From UBA2357 sp002344625 (GTDB lineage Bacteria; Pseudomonadota; Gammaproteobacteria; Burkholderiales; Rhodocyclaceae): a DNA stretch of 64,000 nt. The stretch spans positions 77,692-141,691 of the forward strand of contig CALKIH010000047.1 in assembly GCA_937995335.1 (NCBI GenBank), read 5' to 3'. Below are positions 27,346-35,612 of this stretch, piece by piece (position 1 is the stretch's first letter; each line of letters opens with the position of its first letter). Made by a program: the position numbers and the translations under genes. Below the pieces are notes generated by a model. The model was not told where the DNA came from, ran no database searches, and saw only the letters and a list, made by a program, of their open reading frames with translations.

Positions 27346-28887
27346 TCAACGCTGCAGGAGGTGAAGCGCCAGCGCCGACGCGCCCAGTGCTGCCAGGTAC
27401 ATCAATAAGATCAACGCGAAAGCGATTGTTTTGTAGCGAGCCGCCCTAACCACAGCCGGATCCCGCTGAAACGAGACAACTCCGAGCACTGGCAAACCAG
27501 TCACTTCCCTCAGCATACCGCCATCCATAATGGTGGGTCGCAACTGCGCAAGCAGGAACATCAGCGCGATGCCTGCGCCGAGCGCTGCCAGTCCCGCCAA
27601 CGGGACGAGCAAGATCCGGTTCGGTGCTGAGGGCTTGGTCGCCAAGCTCGGTGGGTCGATCACCCGGAAGTCGGCAATTCCCGACTGCGCACTCATTTCA
27701 ACCGACATCGAAGCTGACTCTCGTCGCGACACCAACTGTTCGTAGTTTCTTTTCTGGACATCGTAGTCGCGATTCAGCTGTGCCTGTTCGGCTTCGAGCT
27801 TGGGAACCAATTCTGCCTTCTCGCGCATAACGGCAAGCCTTCGCTCATATTCGGCTACACGCGCCTGCAAAGCCGCAACGCGCGACTCGGCATCGGCATG
27901 AGCCAGCTTCATCTGCTGATAGACAGGATTTGCATCAAGGGACGCGAATTGCGCCGCTCCACTCGACATCATCCTCTCCACCTCCGCAGCTTTCTGCCCT
28001 TCAAGCTCCTTCAGCAAGCGGCTGACTGAGAGCACTTCCGGGTGCTGCTCCGTATATCGAAGCAAGAGCGAGTCGAGATTCTTGCGCAGTACTTCTATCC
28101 GACCATCCAACTCGGGAATGGAAACCGATGACGCCATATTGTGCTGAGGCAACAAAACCGGCTCCTCACCCACCAATTGGCGCTGCAAAACCGTCCGCGA
28201 GGTCTCGGCCTCCTGCAACTCGAGTCGTGCCTGTGCAAGTTGCTGAGACGTGGCCCCGATCTGCGAGATATAGTCGCCCCCCTCACCCATCAGCGCCATG
28301 TTCCGCAGTCGGAAATCCTTAAGCCGATTTTCGGCCTCTGCCAAGCGCGTTTCGTAACTGGCAATCTGATCTTCGATGAACTTTCTGGCCGCGTCCGAAT
28401 CCTGGCGTTTGCCCACCAACCCCGATTCGACAAACAGCGAGAGCAACGCCTGGACCACACGTTGAGCTCTCGCTGCATCGCTATCCTGATAGGCGAGCGT
28501 GAAAATCTTGTCCCTACCCGTCGTGCGAATGCGAAGCCCCTTGGTCAAGCTCGCGATCAGTGCTTCACGCTCAACGGACGTCGTGGCCTGGAGATCAAGA
28601 TCCGCCATGGTAATTAGCTTCTCGACGTTTGGGCGACTTATCAGCGTACGGCTCAGGATCGCGATCTGCTGATCAACATTGGGCTGAACGGCTAACCCAG
28701 ACATCAACGGCCGCAAAACCGACTGGGTGTCAACGAATACTCGTGCCGTCGATTCATACTTGTCCGGCATTTTATAGATCACGACACCGCCGACAATCGC
28801 CACGACCCAGGCGGTGATGAGTCCCCACCAGCGATAGCGCCACATGCCGCGCAATACACCGATAAGCTTCGAGATGATTTCTTCCAT
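27346..28887 (-). CDS. XrtA-system polysaccharide chain length determinant (Wzz/GNVR type)
   Basis: A 513-residue inner-membrane polysaccharide co-polymerase. TM1 is near 20-38, a long coiled-coil periplasmic domain spans about 160-400, and TM2 (about 425-445) follows a PSAPNRILLVPLAG motif. A third hydrophobic segment lies at 485-507. VDTQSVLRPLMSGLAV and LISRPNVEKLITMADLDL match the family found only with exosortase A. It sets polymer length and pairs with the separate tyrosine kinase. It lies 79 bp downstream of the export lipoprotein gene. Confidence 0.93.
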   Translation of the reverse strand: MEEIISKLIGVLRGMWRYRWWGLITAWVVAIVGGVVIYKMPDKYESTARVFVDTQSVLRPLMSGLAVQPNVDQQIAILSRTLISRPNVEKLITMADLDLQATTSVEREALIASLTKGLRIRTTGRDKIFTLAYQDSDAARAQRVVQALLSLFVESGLVGKRQDSDAARKFIEDQIASYETRLAEAENRLKDFRLRNMALMGEGGDYISQIGATSQQLAQARLELQEAETSRTVLQRQLVGEEPVLLPQHNMASSVSIPELDGRIEVLRKNLDSLLLRYTEQHPEVLSVSRLLKELEGQKAAEVERMMSSGAAQFASLDANPVYQQMKLAHADAESRVAALQARVAEYERRLAVMREKAELVPKLEAEQAQLNRDYDVQKRNYEQLVSRRESASMSVEMSAQSGIADFRVIDPPSLATKPSAPNRILLVPLAGLAALGAGIALMFLLAQLRPTIMDGGMLREVTGLPVLGVVSFQRDPAVVRAARYKTIAFALILLMYLAALGASALALHLLQR

Positions 28888-28966
28888 GCGTCCTGCTTCT
28901 CAGAAGTGCCGCAGCCTAGCGCGAGACTGCAAGCACATACGCCGAACCTCTGGCGAATTTAATTTA

Positions 28967-29599
28967 TTAGAACCAGCTCTGCGGGATCACCAATACGTCG
29001 CCCGGCAACATCTCGACATTCGCACCGAAATCGCCACTTTTCAGCAAATCGTCAATCCTGACGCTGAACTGTTTGTTGCCTTGAGCAGTGCGCAGGATGC
29101 TGGCACGATTACCCGCCGCGAAATCGGTCACTCCGCCCACCTGAATCATGACATCCACAAGTGTCATGTTCTGTACATAGGGCAGTGCCTGCGGCTTTGC
29201 AGCCTCGCCCACAACCCGAATCTGCTCGCTGAACGGCCCCACGAAACTTGTCACGATCACCGTAACCACCGGCTCACGGATAAACTTGCCCAGTTCCTTT
29301 TCAATCTCCCGGGCCAGAGTAGTGGAATCACGACCAAGCGCGGGCAAATCCTCAACCAAGGGCGTTGTGATCTTGCCATCCGGTCGTACGGGCACCGACA
29401 TCGATAGCTCGGGGTTTCGCCACACGATGATATTGACCGTATCACCTGGCCCGATCACGTAGTTGTACGCCGAATCGGCTGCACTGACAGGTGCTGGCGG
29501 ATAGCTCGTGGCACACCCCGCCAGCAAGCCGGCGGCGAGGGCCGCGCAAAACAGGTTGCGCACATCCGCCCATGCACGAGGAACAGTTTGTGTGATCAT
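28967..29599 (-). CDS. XrtA/PEP-CTERM-system exopolysaccharide export lipoprotein (Wza/EpsE-like)
   Basis: A 210-residue polysaccharide export protein. Signal and lipobox are LAAGLLAGC with Cys29, so it is a lipoprotein. YNYVIGPGDTVNIIVWRNPELSMSVPVRPDGKITTPLVEDLPALG is the poly-export domain, followed by a SLBB-like region ending MLPGDVLVIPQSWF. It is shorter than Wza, as usual for this family. AGGGG sits 7 nt before the ATG. It is the first gene of the minus-strand EPS locus, and the 256 bp upstream holds its likely promoter. With the TIGR03016 barrel it probably forms the periplasm-to-surface route. Confidence 0.93.
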   Translation of the reverse strand: MITQTVPRAWADVRNLFCAALAAGLLAGCATSYPPAPVSAADSAYNYVIGPGDTVNIIVWRNPELSMSVPVRPDGKITTPLVEDLPALGRDSTTLAREIEKELGKFIREPVVTVIVTSFVGPFSEQIRVVGEAAKPQALPYVQNMTLVDVMIQVGGVTDFAAGNRASILRTAQGNKQFSVRIDDLLKSGDFGANVEMLPGDVLVIPQSWF

Positions 29600-29658
29600 C
29601 TGAGACCCCTATTGATTTGGTTGATGGCCATTACAGCCCTCGCTGGTTGCCGATACTA

Positions 29659-29674
29659 CGCACGATCCGCTCCA
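29659..29674 (-). promoter_or_regulatory. candidate sigma-54 promoter for the EPS locus
   Basis: Read on the minus strand, TGGAGCG-GATC-GTGCG has the invariant GG and GC at the correct 10-nt interval and matches about 8 of 11 informative positions of TGGCACG-N4-TTGCW. It lies about 60 bp before the first EPS gene. RpoN with PrsK/PrsR controls PEP-CTERM genes in Zoogloea (established), but PrsK/PrsR genes are not in this window. The -24 box is imperfect. Confidence 0.3.
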
Positions 29675-29855
29675 TCACCCCGGGAAAAACGCACGAGGCG
29701 GCTCAAAATGGAACGAAAATGAACGGTCGCCCGGGTGACGGAAAGCGACATATTCTACATTCCGCCGCCCGCACGTCTGAAGTGGTTTATTTTTTGTAAG
29801 CTCGCATGAAAATGTGAAAGGCGTCATAGGCTCCTTGATGACACCAAAGCTCAGG

Positions 29856-31280
29856 TCAAAACCACCGACGTACCTCGACGTAGACACGGTCACTATCGTC
29901 GAAGCGACCGAACAAACCATCGTCGGGGCCGCCGAACACATCGACACCGAATTGGGCACGCCACTCCTGAGTCATGTTCCACACCAGCTTCGGGCGCAAC
30001 ATATAGTCAGTGCGGTTGAGACTGGTCACATACAGAAGCTCTGCCTCGAAGCTACCGCCAAACTTCCGGTTTACCAGGAAAGTGAGCCCATGTTCATCCT
30101 GGTCCACTGTCATCCCATCCGAATGGTCGAAGGTGTAGCGACCGTAGTACTGGGCATTGAAACGCCAGTCGTCATGAGGCAGATCGGCGCCGATGACATA
30201 GTCGAGCGTATTCGACGCGTCCAGCCCGAAGGGCGCGCTCGGCTCGGATGTCAGGAAGCGCCTTCCCCGGGTATGCACCGCCTCTCCTTTGAGCACGAAG
30301 GTATCGTAGTCCTTGGAAAAGGTGCCACCCACCTGGTTGATCCGGTCGTTGCGCAACTCGAGCCCGGTAGGCAGTCGATACAGGGTGGGCGATGCATCGA
30401 GACTCTGGTAGTAGAAGGCGCTCAGGTCCCATCCAGCCACCAAATGGGACACCCGCAGGCCCCAGTTGGTATTCGACAGCTCGGTGTCACGCTCGACAGT
30501 GTGGATCGGTGTGTTGCCCGGGATCGGAAAAGGGTAGAAATCCGCACCGGGTTTGCCGATGTCATCGTGGCTCGGATAGGGGATCCACAAGGCCTCGAAA
30601 TGGGTCTCGCCGGCAAAATACTCCGCCCGCGCGGCCCATTGCGGAATTCTCATCGACTCGAACTCCGGCAGCAGAAACTCGCGCATGTCGCGTGCCGAGA
30701 CCACATCGGCCACGAACAAACCCACTACTTCCCCCCAAACCACATGCTGGCGACCCAGCCTGAACTCCAGGTCACCGCTACCGAAGTCGAGGTAGGTTTC
30801 ACGCCACATGAACTCACGCCGCTGATCACGACGAACCGCGCCGGGATAGAAGTCGTCCTCGAGATCGAATGCACCGTCGAGATCCGCACGCCCCGTCACC
30901 TTGTACTTGACTCCGGATCCGAGATTGCCGGTGGCGGCAAGCTCGAGCCGTGCCCTGAGCTTCGACCAGTGTTCCGGATCCGGTGTGGTATGAGCCGCCG
31001 AGATCTCGCCATAACCCGACAGGCGCGGGCCCCCCTTATGGCCGGACGCCGGTTCGCTCTCGGCGACGTCAAGCCTGAAAGCGTCGTCCAATGCAGGATC
31101 GGGTACTTCTGTGGCGTCTTCGGGGGGCGAAACCGCGGCGGGGACCGCTTCGACTGCACCGTCCAACGGCGCATCGAGATCAAACAGGTCATCGAGCCCT
31201 TCGGCCGCGGTTGCGGGGGTCAGGACCAGCGAGCCCGCCGTCAGAAGGGAAAGGGTGATTCGATTCATCGGAGGTGCCAT
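29856..31280 (-). CDS. DUF1302-like outer-membrane protein
   Basis: A secreted protein of about 474 residues (signal ITLSLLTAGSLVLTPATAAEG) with a long acidic, low-complexity segment (about 28-80) before a beta-rich barrel ending YVEVRRWF. RETYLDFGSGDLEFRLGRQHVVWGE is characteristic of DUF1302-type barrels. These often accompany a LolA-like protein and a LolCDE/MacB-like ABC transporter, and here the ATPase gene is 9 bp upstream with the LolA-like gene beyond. A role in moving lipid or lipoprotein to the outer membrane is inferred from this association. No permease gene is present. Confidence 0.75.
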   Translation of the reverse strand: MAPPMNRITLSLLTAGSLVLTPATAAEGLDDLFDLDAPLDGAVEAVPAAVSPPEDATEVPDPALDDAFRLDVAESEPASGHKGGPRLSGYGEISAAHTTPDPEHWSKLRARLELAATGNLGSGVKYKVTGRADLDGAFDLEDDFYPGAVRRDQRREFMWRETYLDFGSGDLEFRLGRQHVVWGEVVGLFVADVVSARDMREFLLPEFESMRIPQWAARAEYFAGETHFEALWIPYPSHDDIGKPGADFYPFPIPGNTPIHTVERDTELSNTNWGLRVSHLVAGWDLSAFYYQSLDASPTLYRLPTGLELRNDRINQVGGTFSKDYDTFVLKGEAVHTRGRRFLTSEPSAPFGLDASNTLDYVIGADLPHDDWRFNAQYYGRYTFDHSDGMTVDQDEHGLTFLVNRKFGGSFEAELLYVTSLNRTDYMLRPKLVWNMTQEWRAQFGVDVFGGPDDGLFGRFDDSDRVYVEVRRWF

Positions 31281-31289
31281 GGTCTGTCT

Positions 31290-32039
31290 TCAGATCTCGG
31301 GATCTTCGTCTTCGGGTTCGCGCCGGTCCTGCACGAATACCCAGCGACCCTCGGCCTTCATGCCCAGCGCCGAGATCTTGCCATCCTCGATGCGCACCAG
31401 TCGATCAGCCATGTTCATGACCCGCTTGTCGTGGGTCGAAAATATGAAGGTCGTACCGGCCTTGCGGTTGATGTCTTTCATCAGGCGCAGGATGCTCTCG
31501 CCGGTCTTGCGATCGAGGTTCGCAGTCGGTTCATCGGCAAGCACCACCCGGGAATGCGTTGCCAACGCGCGTGCAATCGCCACCCTCTGGCGCTGCCCGC
31601 CGGACAACTGATTGGGGCGATGGCCTGCATATTTGGTGAGCCCGACCATCGCAAGATAGTGCTTGATACGCTCGGCGCGCTCGGCCTTGCCGAGCTCAGG
31701 CAACTGCAAGAGCGGATACTCCACGTTTTCTTCGGCCGACAGGACAGGCAGAAGATTGAAGGTCTGGAATATGAATCCAAGGGTGCGCGCCCTGACATCC
31801 GCCAGCTGATCGGGCGTCTGACCAGAGACATCGCGTCCGTCGACCAGCACCTTGCCCTCGGTGGGCGTATCGATGCACCCGATGATGTTGAGCAGCGTCG
31901 ATTTGCCGCTTCCGGACGGGCCGGCAATCGCCAGGAATACGCCGGGTTCGATCGAAAGCGTAACATTCTGGAGTGCATTGACCTCCTGATCGCCCAGCAT
32001 ATAGCGCTTACTGACGTTTTCGACCTGTACGATTGGCAT
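31290..32039 (-). CDS. ABC transporter ATP-binding protein, LolD/MacB-like
   Basis: A 250-residue ABC ATPase from ATG 32039 (MPIVQVENVSKRY). Walker A is GPSGSGKST, the signature is LSGGQRQRVAIARAL, Walker B VVLADEPTANLD, and the H-loop FSTHDKR. ALQNVTLSIEPGVFLAIAG and FIFQTFNLLPVLSAEENVEYPL place it with LolD/MacB-type exporters that pair with FtsX-like permeases. The C-terminus adds a basic-acidic tail. It is divergent from the LolA-like gene with only 44 bp between starts. The matching permease is absent here, so it must use one encoded elsewhere. Confidence 0.88.
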   Translation of the reverse strand: MPIVQVENVSKRYMLGDQEVNALQNVTLSIEPGVFLAIAGPSGSGKSTLLNIIGCIDTPTEGKVLVDGRDVSGQTPDQLADVRARTLGFIFQTFNLLPVLSAEENVEYPLLQLPELGKAERAERIKHYLAMVGLTKYAGHRPNQLSGGQRQRVAIARALATHSRVVLADEPTANLDRKTGESILRLMKDINRKAGTTFIFSTHDKRVMNMADRLVRIEDGKISALGMKAEGRWVFVQDRREPEDEDPEI

Positions 32040-32083
32040 GTCAATGGGCCACAATGAGCAAATACTTGTCAAGGATAGCATCC

Positions 32084-32860
32084 ATGAGCCCAATCGATCG
32101 AAACAGAAGACAATTCGTGACGGCCGGCGCAGCGACTGTGGCATTTCTGATAGCACCACGGATGGCCCTGGCGCAGGACGCCGGCGGCGCCGCCGCCCGC
32201 CAGATCGTCGAACGCGCGGATGAAATCAGGTTTCCACGCGAGAGCTTTCAGACCGACATCACCATCACCAACTTCAGCGACGGTGTCAGCGGCGATGAAC
32301 GCAAGTTCCGGGTACTCTCGCGTGGTAACGAAAACACGATCGTGCTTACCATGTCGCCGGCATCCGAACGCGGTCAGGCCCTGCTGATGCGCGGCCGCGA
32401 TTTGTGGATTTTCATGCCTTCGGTATCTCAGCCGGTGCGGATCTCGCTTTCGCAGCGGCTGACCGGCCAGGTGGCCAACGGCGACCTGGCCCGGGCCAAC
32501 TTCGCAGGCGACTACAACCCGGTATTGACCGGCAGCGAGACACTCGACGGACAAGAAGCCCATGTGCTGGAATTGACGGCCGTAGACCGGGGCGTAACCT
32601 ACGCCAAAGTCCGATACTGGGTTGCCAAGGACGACAACCGCCCGCTCAAGGCCGATTTCTATGCACTGTCGGGCCGCCTGATGAAGACCGCCTATTACCA
32701 GGAGTTTCGCGAACTGGCCGGACGACTGCGGCCAACCCGGCTGGTCATGGAAGACGCGCTCAAGAAGGGTGAAACGTCTGTCCTCGAGTACCAGACGATG
32801 GCGCTGCGCGACCTGCCGGAAAGAATGTTCACCCGCGAGTACTTGCGCCGGCTTCAGTAA
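32084..32860 (+). CDS. LolA-like outer membrane lipoprotein-sorting protein (Tat-exported)
   Basis: A 258-residue protein with a twin-arginine signal (RNRRQFVTAGAATVAFLIAPRMALA). The mature part has ADEIRFPRESFQTDITI, RKFRVLSRGNENT, RDLWIFMPSVSQPVRISLSQRLTGQVANGDLARANFAGDY, which is the PF17131-type LolA-like fold. I start at ATG 32084, which has AAGGA 8 nt upstream; earlier ATGs at 32033 and 32054 overlap the divergent ATPase start. It probably carries a lipid or lipoprotein across the periplasm with the divergent ABC ATPase. Tat export of a LolA-like protein is noteworthy but seen in this group. Confidence 0.87.
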   Translation: MSPIDRNRRQFVTAGAATVAFLIAPRMALAQDAGGAAARQIVERADEIRFPRESFQTDITITNFSDGVSGDERKFRVLSRGNENTIVLTMSPASERGQALLMRGRDLWIFMPSVSQPVRISLSQRLTGQVANGDLARANFAGDYNPVLTGSETLDGQEAHVLELTAVDRGVTYAKVRYWVAKDDNRPLKADFYALSGRLMKTAYYQEFRELAGRLRPTRLVMEDALKKGETSVLEYQTMALRDLPERMFTREYLRRLQ

Positions 32861-32942
32861 AAAGCACTGGGTGTCAGGCCGTATCGCATCTTATCGATAC
32901 CACCGCCATTGAAACGGCCACGTTTACCGTGGCGCGCATGCG

Positions 32943-32967
32943 AAAAAAACGGGTGCCGAAGCACCCG
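32943..32967 (-). terminator. intrinsic terminator of the first porin gene
   Basis: On the minus strand CGGGTGC-TTCG-GCACCCG is followed by seven T. The 7-bp GC-rich stem has the very stable UUCG tetraloop. It lies 30 bp after the porin stop. Confidence 0.9.
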
Positions 32968-32996
32968 CTTTCCCAAACCAGAGGTGTATTCGCGAA

Positions 32997-33953
32997 TCAG
33001 AACGAGTGGCCGATGCCCACACCGAAGGTGTCTCGCGAGCTCCCGTTGTCGGGATCCTGATACTGATAACCCGCATAGGCATACGTACGCTTCGACAACG
33101 AATGCTGGTACGCCAGCGCCCACACATCGATATCGTTGCTGTCGATACCTTCGACATCCGACTGCGCGGTGAAGCCGAGCGACACCACCCCGGCGCCGAT
33201 CGGCGCTGAAACCCCGAGACCCCAGGCGGTTTCATCTTCGAGAGCCGACGCATCCGCATCGTTGAGGATGTAGGTCGCCATCAGCCTGGCAACGCCAAAG
33301 TCATAGGCACCACCGACGGTATGGCTATCCACCAGATTGTTGACGGCATGCCAAGTGTACATGGCCGAGATCGGACCAGCATCGTAGCGCAGGCCAATAC
33401 CGTAAACGTCGTGGCTGATCGAGTCATCTTCATCCGGTGCATAGAGCGCGGCAAATTGAATGCCGCTGAAGGTCGGCGCAACGTAGGCGACAGCGTTATC
33501 GACCCGCGTTTCCAGGCCGTTCGCTTCGCCCGTGAAGGCAGTCAGGTTGACGTTGGTGGAACGGAACGCGTTGGATGCGCCACTGGCATCGAAATCGCCC
33601 ATCCAGTTGTTCAGCGGCGTCGAAATACGCCCTGCGACCACCGTACCGAAGCCGCCCTCAAGTCCGACGAAGGTGTCCTGCGCATCGCCAAAGGTGCTGC
33701 TGCTGTCGTTGGTCAGTGCGGTTTCAATCTGGAAAATGGCCTTCAGACCATTACCAAGATCTTCACTACCCTTGAACCCCAAAACCGACGTGCTCCAGCC
33801 GCTCGACTCGACGGCGGTGACACCATTGCCGGCATCGTCATCGATCGAGAACAAGCCGATATCCAGAATGCCATACACGGTCACGTTCGATTGCGCAAAC
33901 GCCGACGCCGACACCAAGGCCCCAATTGCTACCGAAATAAGCTTCATACGCAT
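32997..33953 (-). CDS. Gram-negative porin, betaproteobacterial type (first copy)
   Basis: A 318-residue general porin. The signal is MKLISVAIGALVSASAFAQ, the mature start SNVTVYGILDIGLF, and the end GVGIGHSF, with the C-terminal Phe needed for BAM. GFKGSEDLGNGLKAIFQIET and YQHSLSKRTYAYAGYQYQDPDNGSS are family hallmarks. It forms a trimeric 16-strand barrel for passage of small solutes. GGAGG lies 9 nt before ATG 33953. It is a close paralogue of the next gene, with its own terminator and a 330-bp upstream gap. Confidence 0.95.
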   Translation of the reverse strand: MRMKLISVAIGALVSASAFAQSNVTVYGILDIGLFSIDDDAGNGVTAVESSGWSTSVLGFKGSEDLGNGLKAIFQIETALTNDSSSTFGDAQDTFVGLEGGFGTVVAGRISTPLNNWMGDFDASGASNAFRSTNVNLTAFTGEANGLETRVDNAVAYVAPTFSGIQFAALYAPDEDDSISHDVYGIGLRYDAGPISAMYTWHAVNNLVDSHTVGGAYDFGVARLMATYILNDADASALEDETAWGLGVSAPIGAGVVSLGFTAQSDVEGIDSNDIDVWALAYQHSLSKRTYAYAGYQYQDPDNGSSRDTFGVGIGHSF

Positions 33954-34283
33954 GAATAAGCACCTCCAGGATTATGCTACTGAATGGAAATTTGGCCCTT
34001 CCAAACCGGCCTTGCAATAATGATGCAAGCTCATTGTGCTAACGGTAAACGGCACGGAGCAAGAACTATCCGCGTAGGTGCGTATTTACAACACTATAAG
34101 AAAGCCAGATTAATCGATACATTCATCGCACAAATATAGGCGCACCACCACGATGCATGCATGCACGTGCGCGGTGCAAAAAAACAGCAAGCACACCGGT
34201 CGGCGGAGCATCCACCAAGACGAACAGGCAAAAAAAACAGGCGCCGAAGCGCCTGTTTTTACTTTCAACTGATTCTGAAAAGA
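33954..34283. other. 330-bp gap between the two porin genes
   Basis: Holds the terminator of the second porin (34233-34260) and, in the rest, the presumed promoter and leader of the first porin. The stretch is AT-richer than the genes around it. I see no ORF with a ribosome site and no convincing -35/-10 pair. Confidence 0.6.
34233..34260 (-). terminator. intrinsic terminator of the second porin gene
   Basis: Minus strand: AAAAACAGGCGC-TTCG-GCGCCTGTTTTT, a 12-bp perfect stem with a UUCG loop, then more T. It lies 23 bp after the porin stop. Confidence 0.93.
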
Positions 34284-35222
34284 TCAGAAGTGGTGAGCAA
34301 CGCCGACACCGTAGGTGTCTTGCGAAGAACCGTTTTCACGATCCTTGTACTGATAACCGGCGTAAGCGTAGGTACGCTTCGACAGGTTGTGCTTGTAGGT
34401 CAGCGCCCAGACGTCGATGTCATTGTCGGCGATACCAGCGATATCGGTTTGCTGAGTGAAGCCGAGACCAACGGAGCCAGCGCCGATCGGAGCCGAAACG
34501 CCGATTGCCCAAGCTTGTTCGTCTTCGGTACCCGAAGCGTCGAATTCGTTGAAGATGTAGTTGGTGTGGATCTTGGCTACGCCGAAGTTGTAGCTGAAAC
34601 CAACGGCGAAGTTATCGACCGTGTTGTCAATCGCATGCCACGTGAACATTGCCGCGATCGGGCCACTCTTCCACTGCAGGCCGATACCGTAGATATCTTC
34701 GCTGACGGTGTCATCTTCATCCGGCGCGTACAGGGCGGCGAATTCGACGCCGCTGAAGGTCGGTGCGGCATAGACGACCGAGTTGTTAACACGGGTTTCC
34801 AAGGAGCCACGCAAATCGACGTTGGAGGTACGGAACGCGTTCGCGACGCCCGACGGATCATACTCGGGCAACCAGTTGTTCAACGGGGTCGAGTTGCGGC
34901 CGGCGATCAAGGTACCGAAGCCGCCGGTCAGGCCGACGAAGGTGTCGCGAGCCGAACCAAAGGTGCTGCTGCTGTCATTTTCCAGCCTGGTTTCGATCTG
35001 GAAGATCGCCTTGAGGCCATTGCCCAGATCTTCCGAGCCCTTGAAACCAAGACGGGAGGTGGTCCAGCCGCTCGAATCGACACGGGTAACGCCATTGCCG
35101 TTTGCGTCGTCCTTGTTGAACACACCAACGTCCATACGGCCGTAAATCGTGACGTTCGACTGAGCGAAGGCCGGAACCGATACCAGACCGGCGACAGCCA
35201 GCGCGATAAGTTTCTTCTGCAT
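34284..35222 (-). CDS. Gram-negative porin, betaproteobacterial type (second copy)
   Basis: A 312-residue general porin starting at ATG 35222, with AGGAG 6 nt upstream; codons further upstream have no support. Signal MQKKLIALAVAGLVSVPAFAQ, mature SNVTIYGRMDVGVF, C-terminal GVAHHF. It shares long blocks with the first copy (GFKGSEDLGNGLKAIFQIET; NDIDVWALTYKHNLSKRTYAYAGYQY), so they arose by duplication, but loop regions differ. The two may be expressed under different conditions because each has its own upstream region and terminator. Confidence 0.96.
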   Translation of the reverse strand: MQKKLIALAVAGLVSVPAFAQSNVTIYGRMDVGVFNKDDANGNGVTRVDSSGWTTSRLGFKGSEDLGNGLKAIFQIETRLENDSSSTFGSARDTFVGLTGGFGTLIAGRNSTPLNNWLPEYDPSGVANAFRTSNVDLRGSLETRVNNSVVYAAPTFSGVEFAALYAPDEDDTVSEDIYGIGLQWKSGPIAAMFTWHAIDNTVDNFAVGFSYNFGVAKIHTNYIFNEFDASGTEDEQAWAIGVSAPIGAGSVGLGFTQQTDIAGIADNDIDVWALTYKHNLSKRTYAYAGYQYKDRENGSSQDTYGVGVAHHF

Positions 35223-35612
35223 GAATTTCTCCTCTAGTTTGAAGTTGAAACCGACGGTTGGCCGGCCCGACTTACCTCTCAATTGAGAAGTTGCAGCCAT
35301 TGTGCAAACCGTGCCAGCGGCACGCAACCCCAAAACACATTTGCGCGGGTATTTCAGGCAAAAGTGTTGCACTGGAGCAACAACCCTGGGTACAGGAAGG
35401 CTTAAGCATCATCAACACCTGCACCCGGCACATCAACCGGAATCCATGCAGTTTGTCACACTCGACGGTGTTCGTTCTAACCGTACCAAACCCATCGGCA
35501 CAACACGCTGCAAGACCGTTCAGACATGCAACCGGGCTATCGCCCGCGGCTTCCCAATTCTCGCGGTACGGCGACTGGTATGCTTTGATCCCGTTTTTTA
35601 TTCGCATTCCCG
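35223..35612. other. 390-bp divergent intergenic region (porin / nuclease genes)
   Basis: Contains the leader of the second porin (AGGAG site at its left end) and the start region of the nuclease operon. A small inverted repeat TGTTGC-N6-GCAACA lies at 35365-35382. I see no ORF with a ribosome site and no promoter pair good enough to name. Confidence 0.55.

Noticed and set aside
35303..35316. Sigma-54-like TGGCACGG...TTTGCA on the minus strand upstream of the second porin
   Set aside because: The two boxes are 2 nt too close: GG and GC are not at the required 10-nt interval, so RpoN would not be expected to use it.
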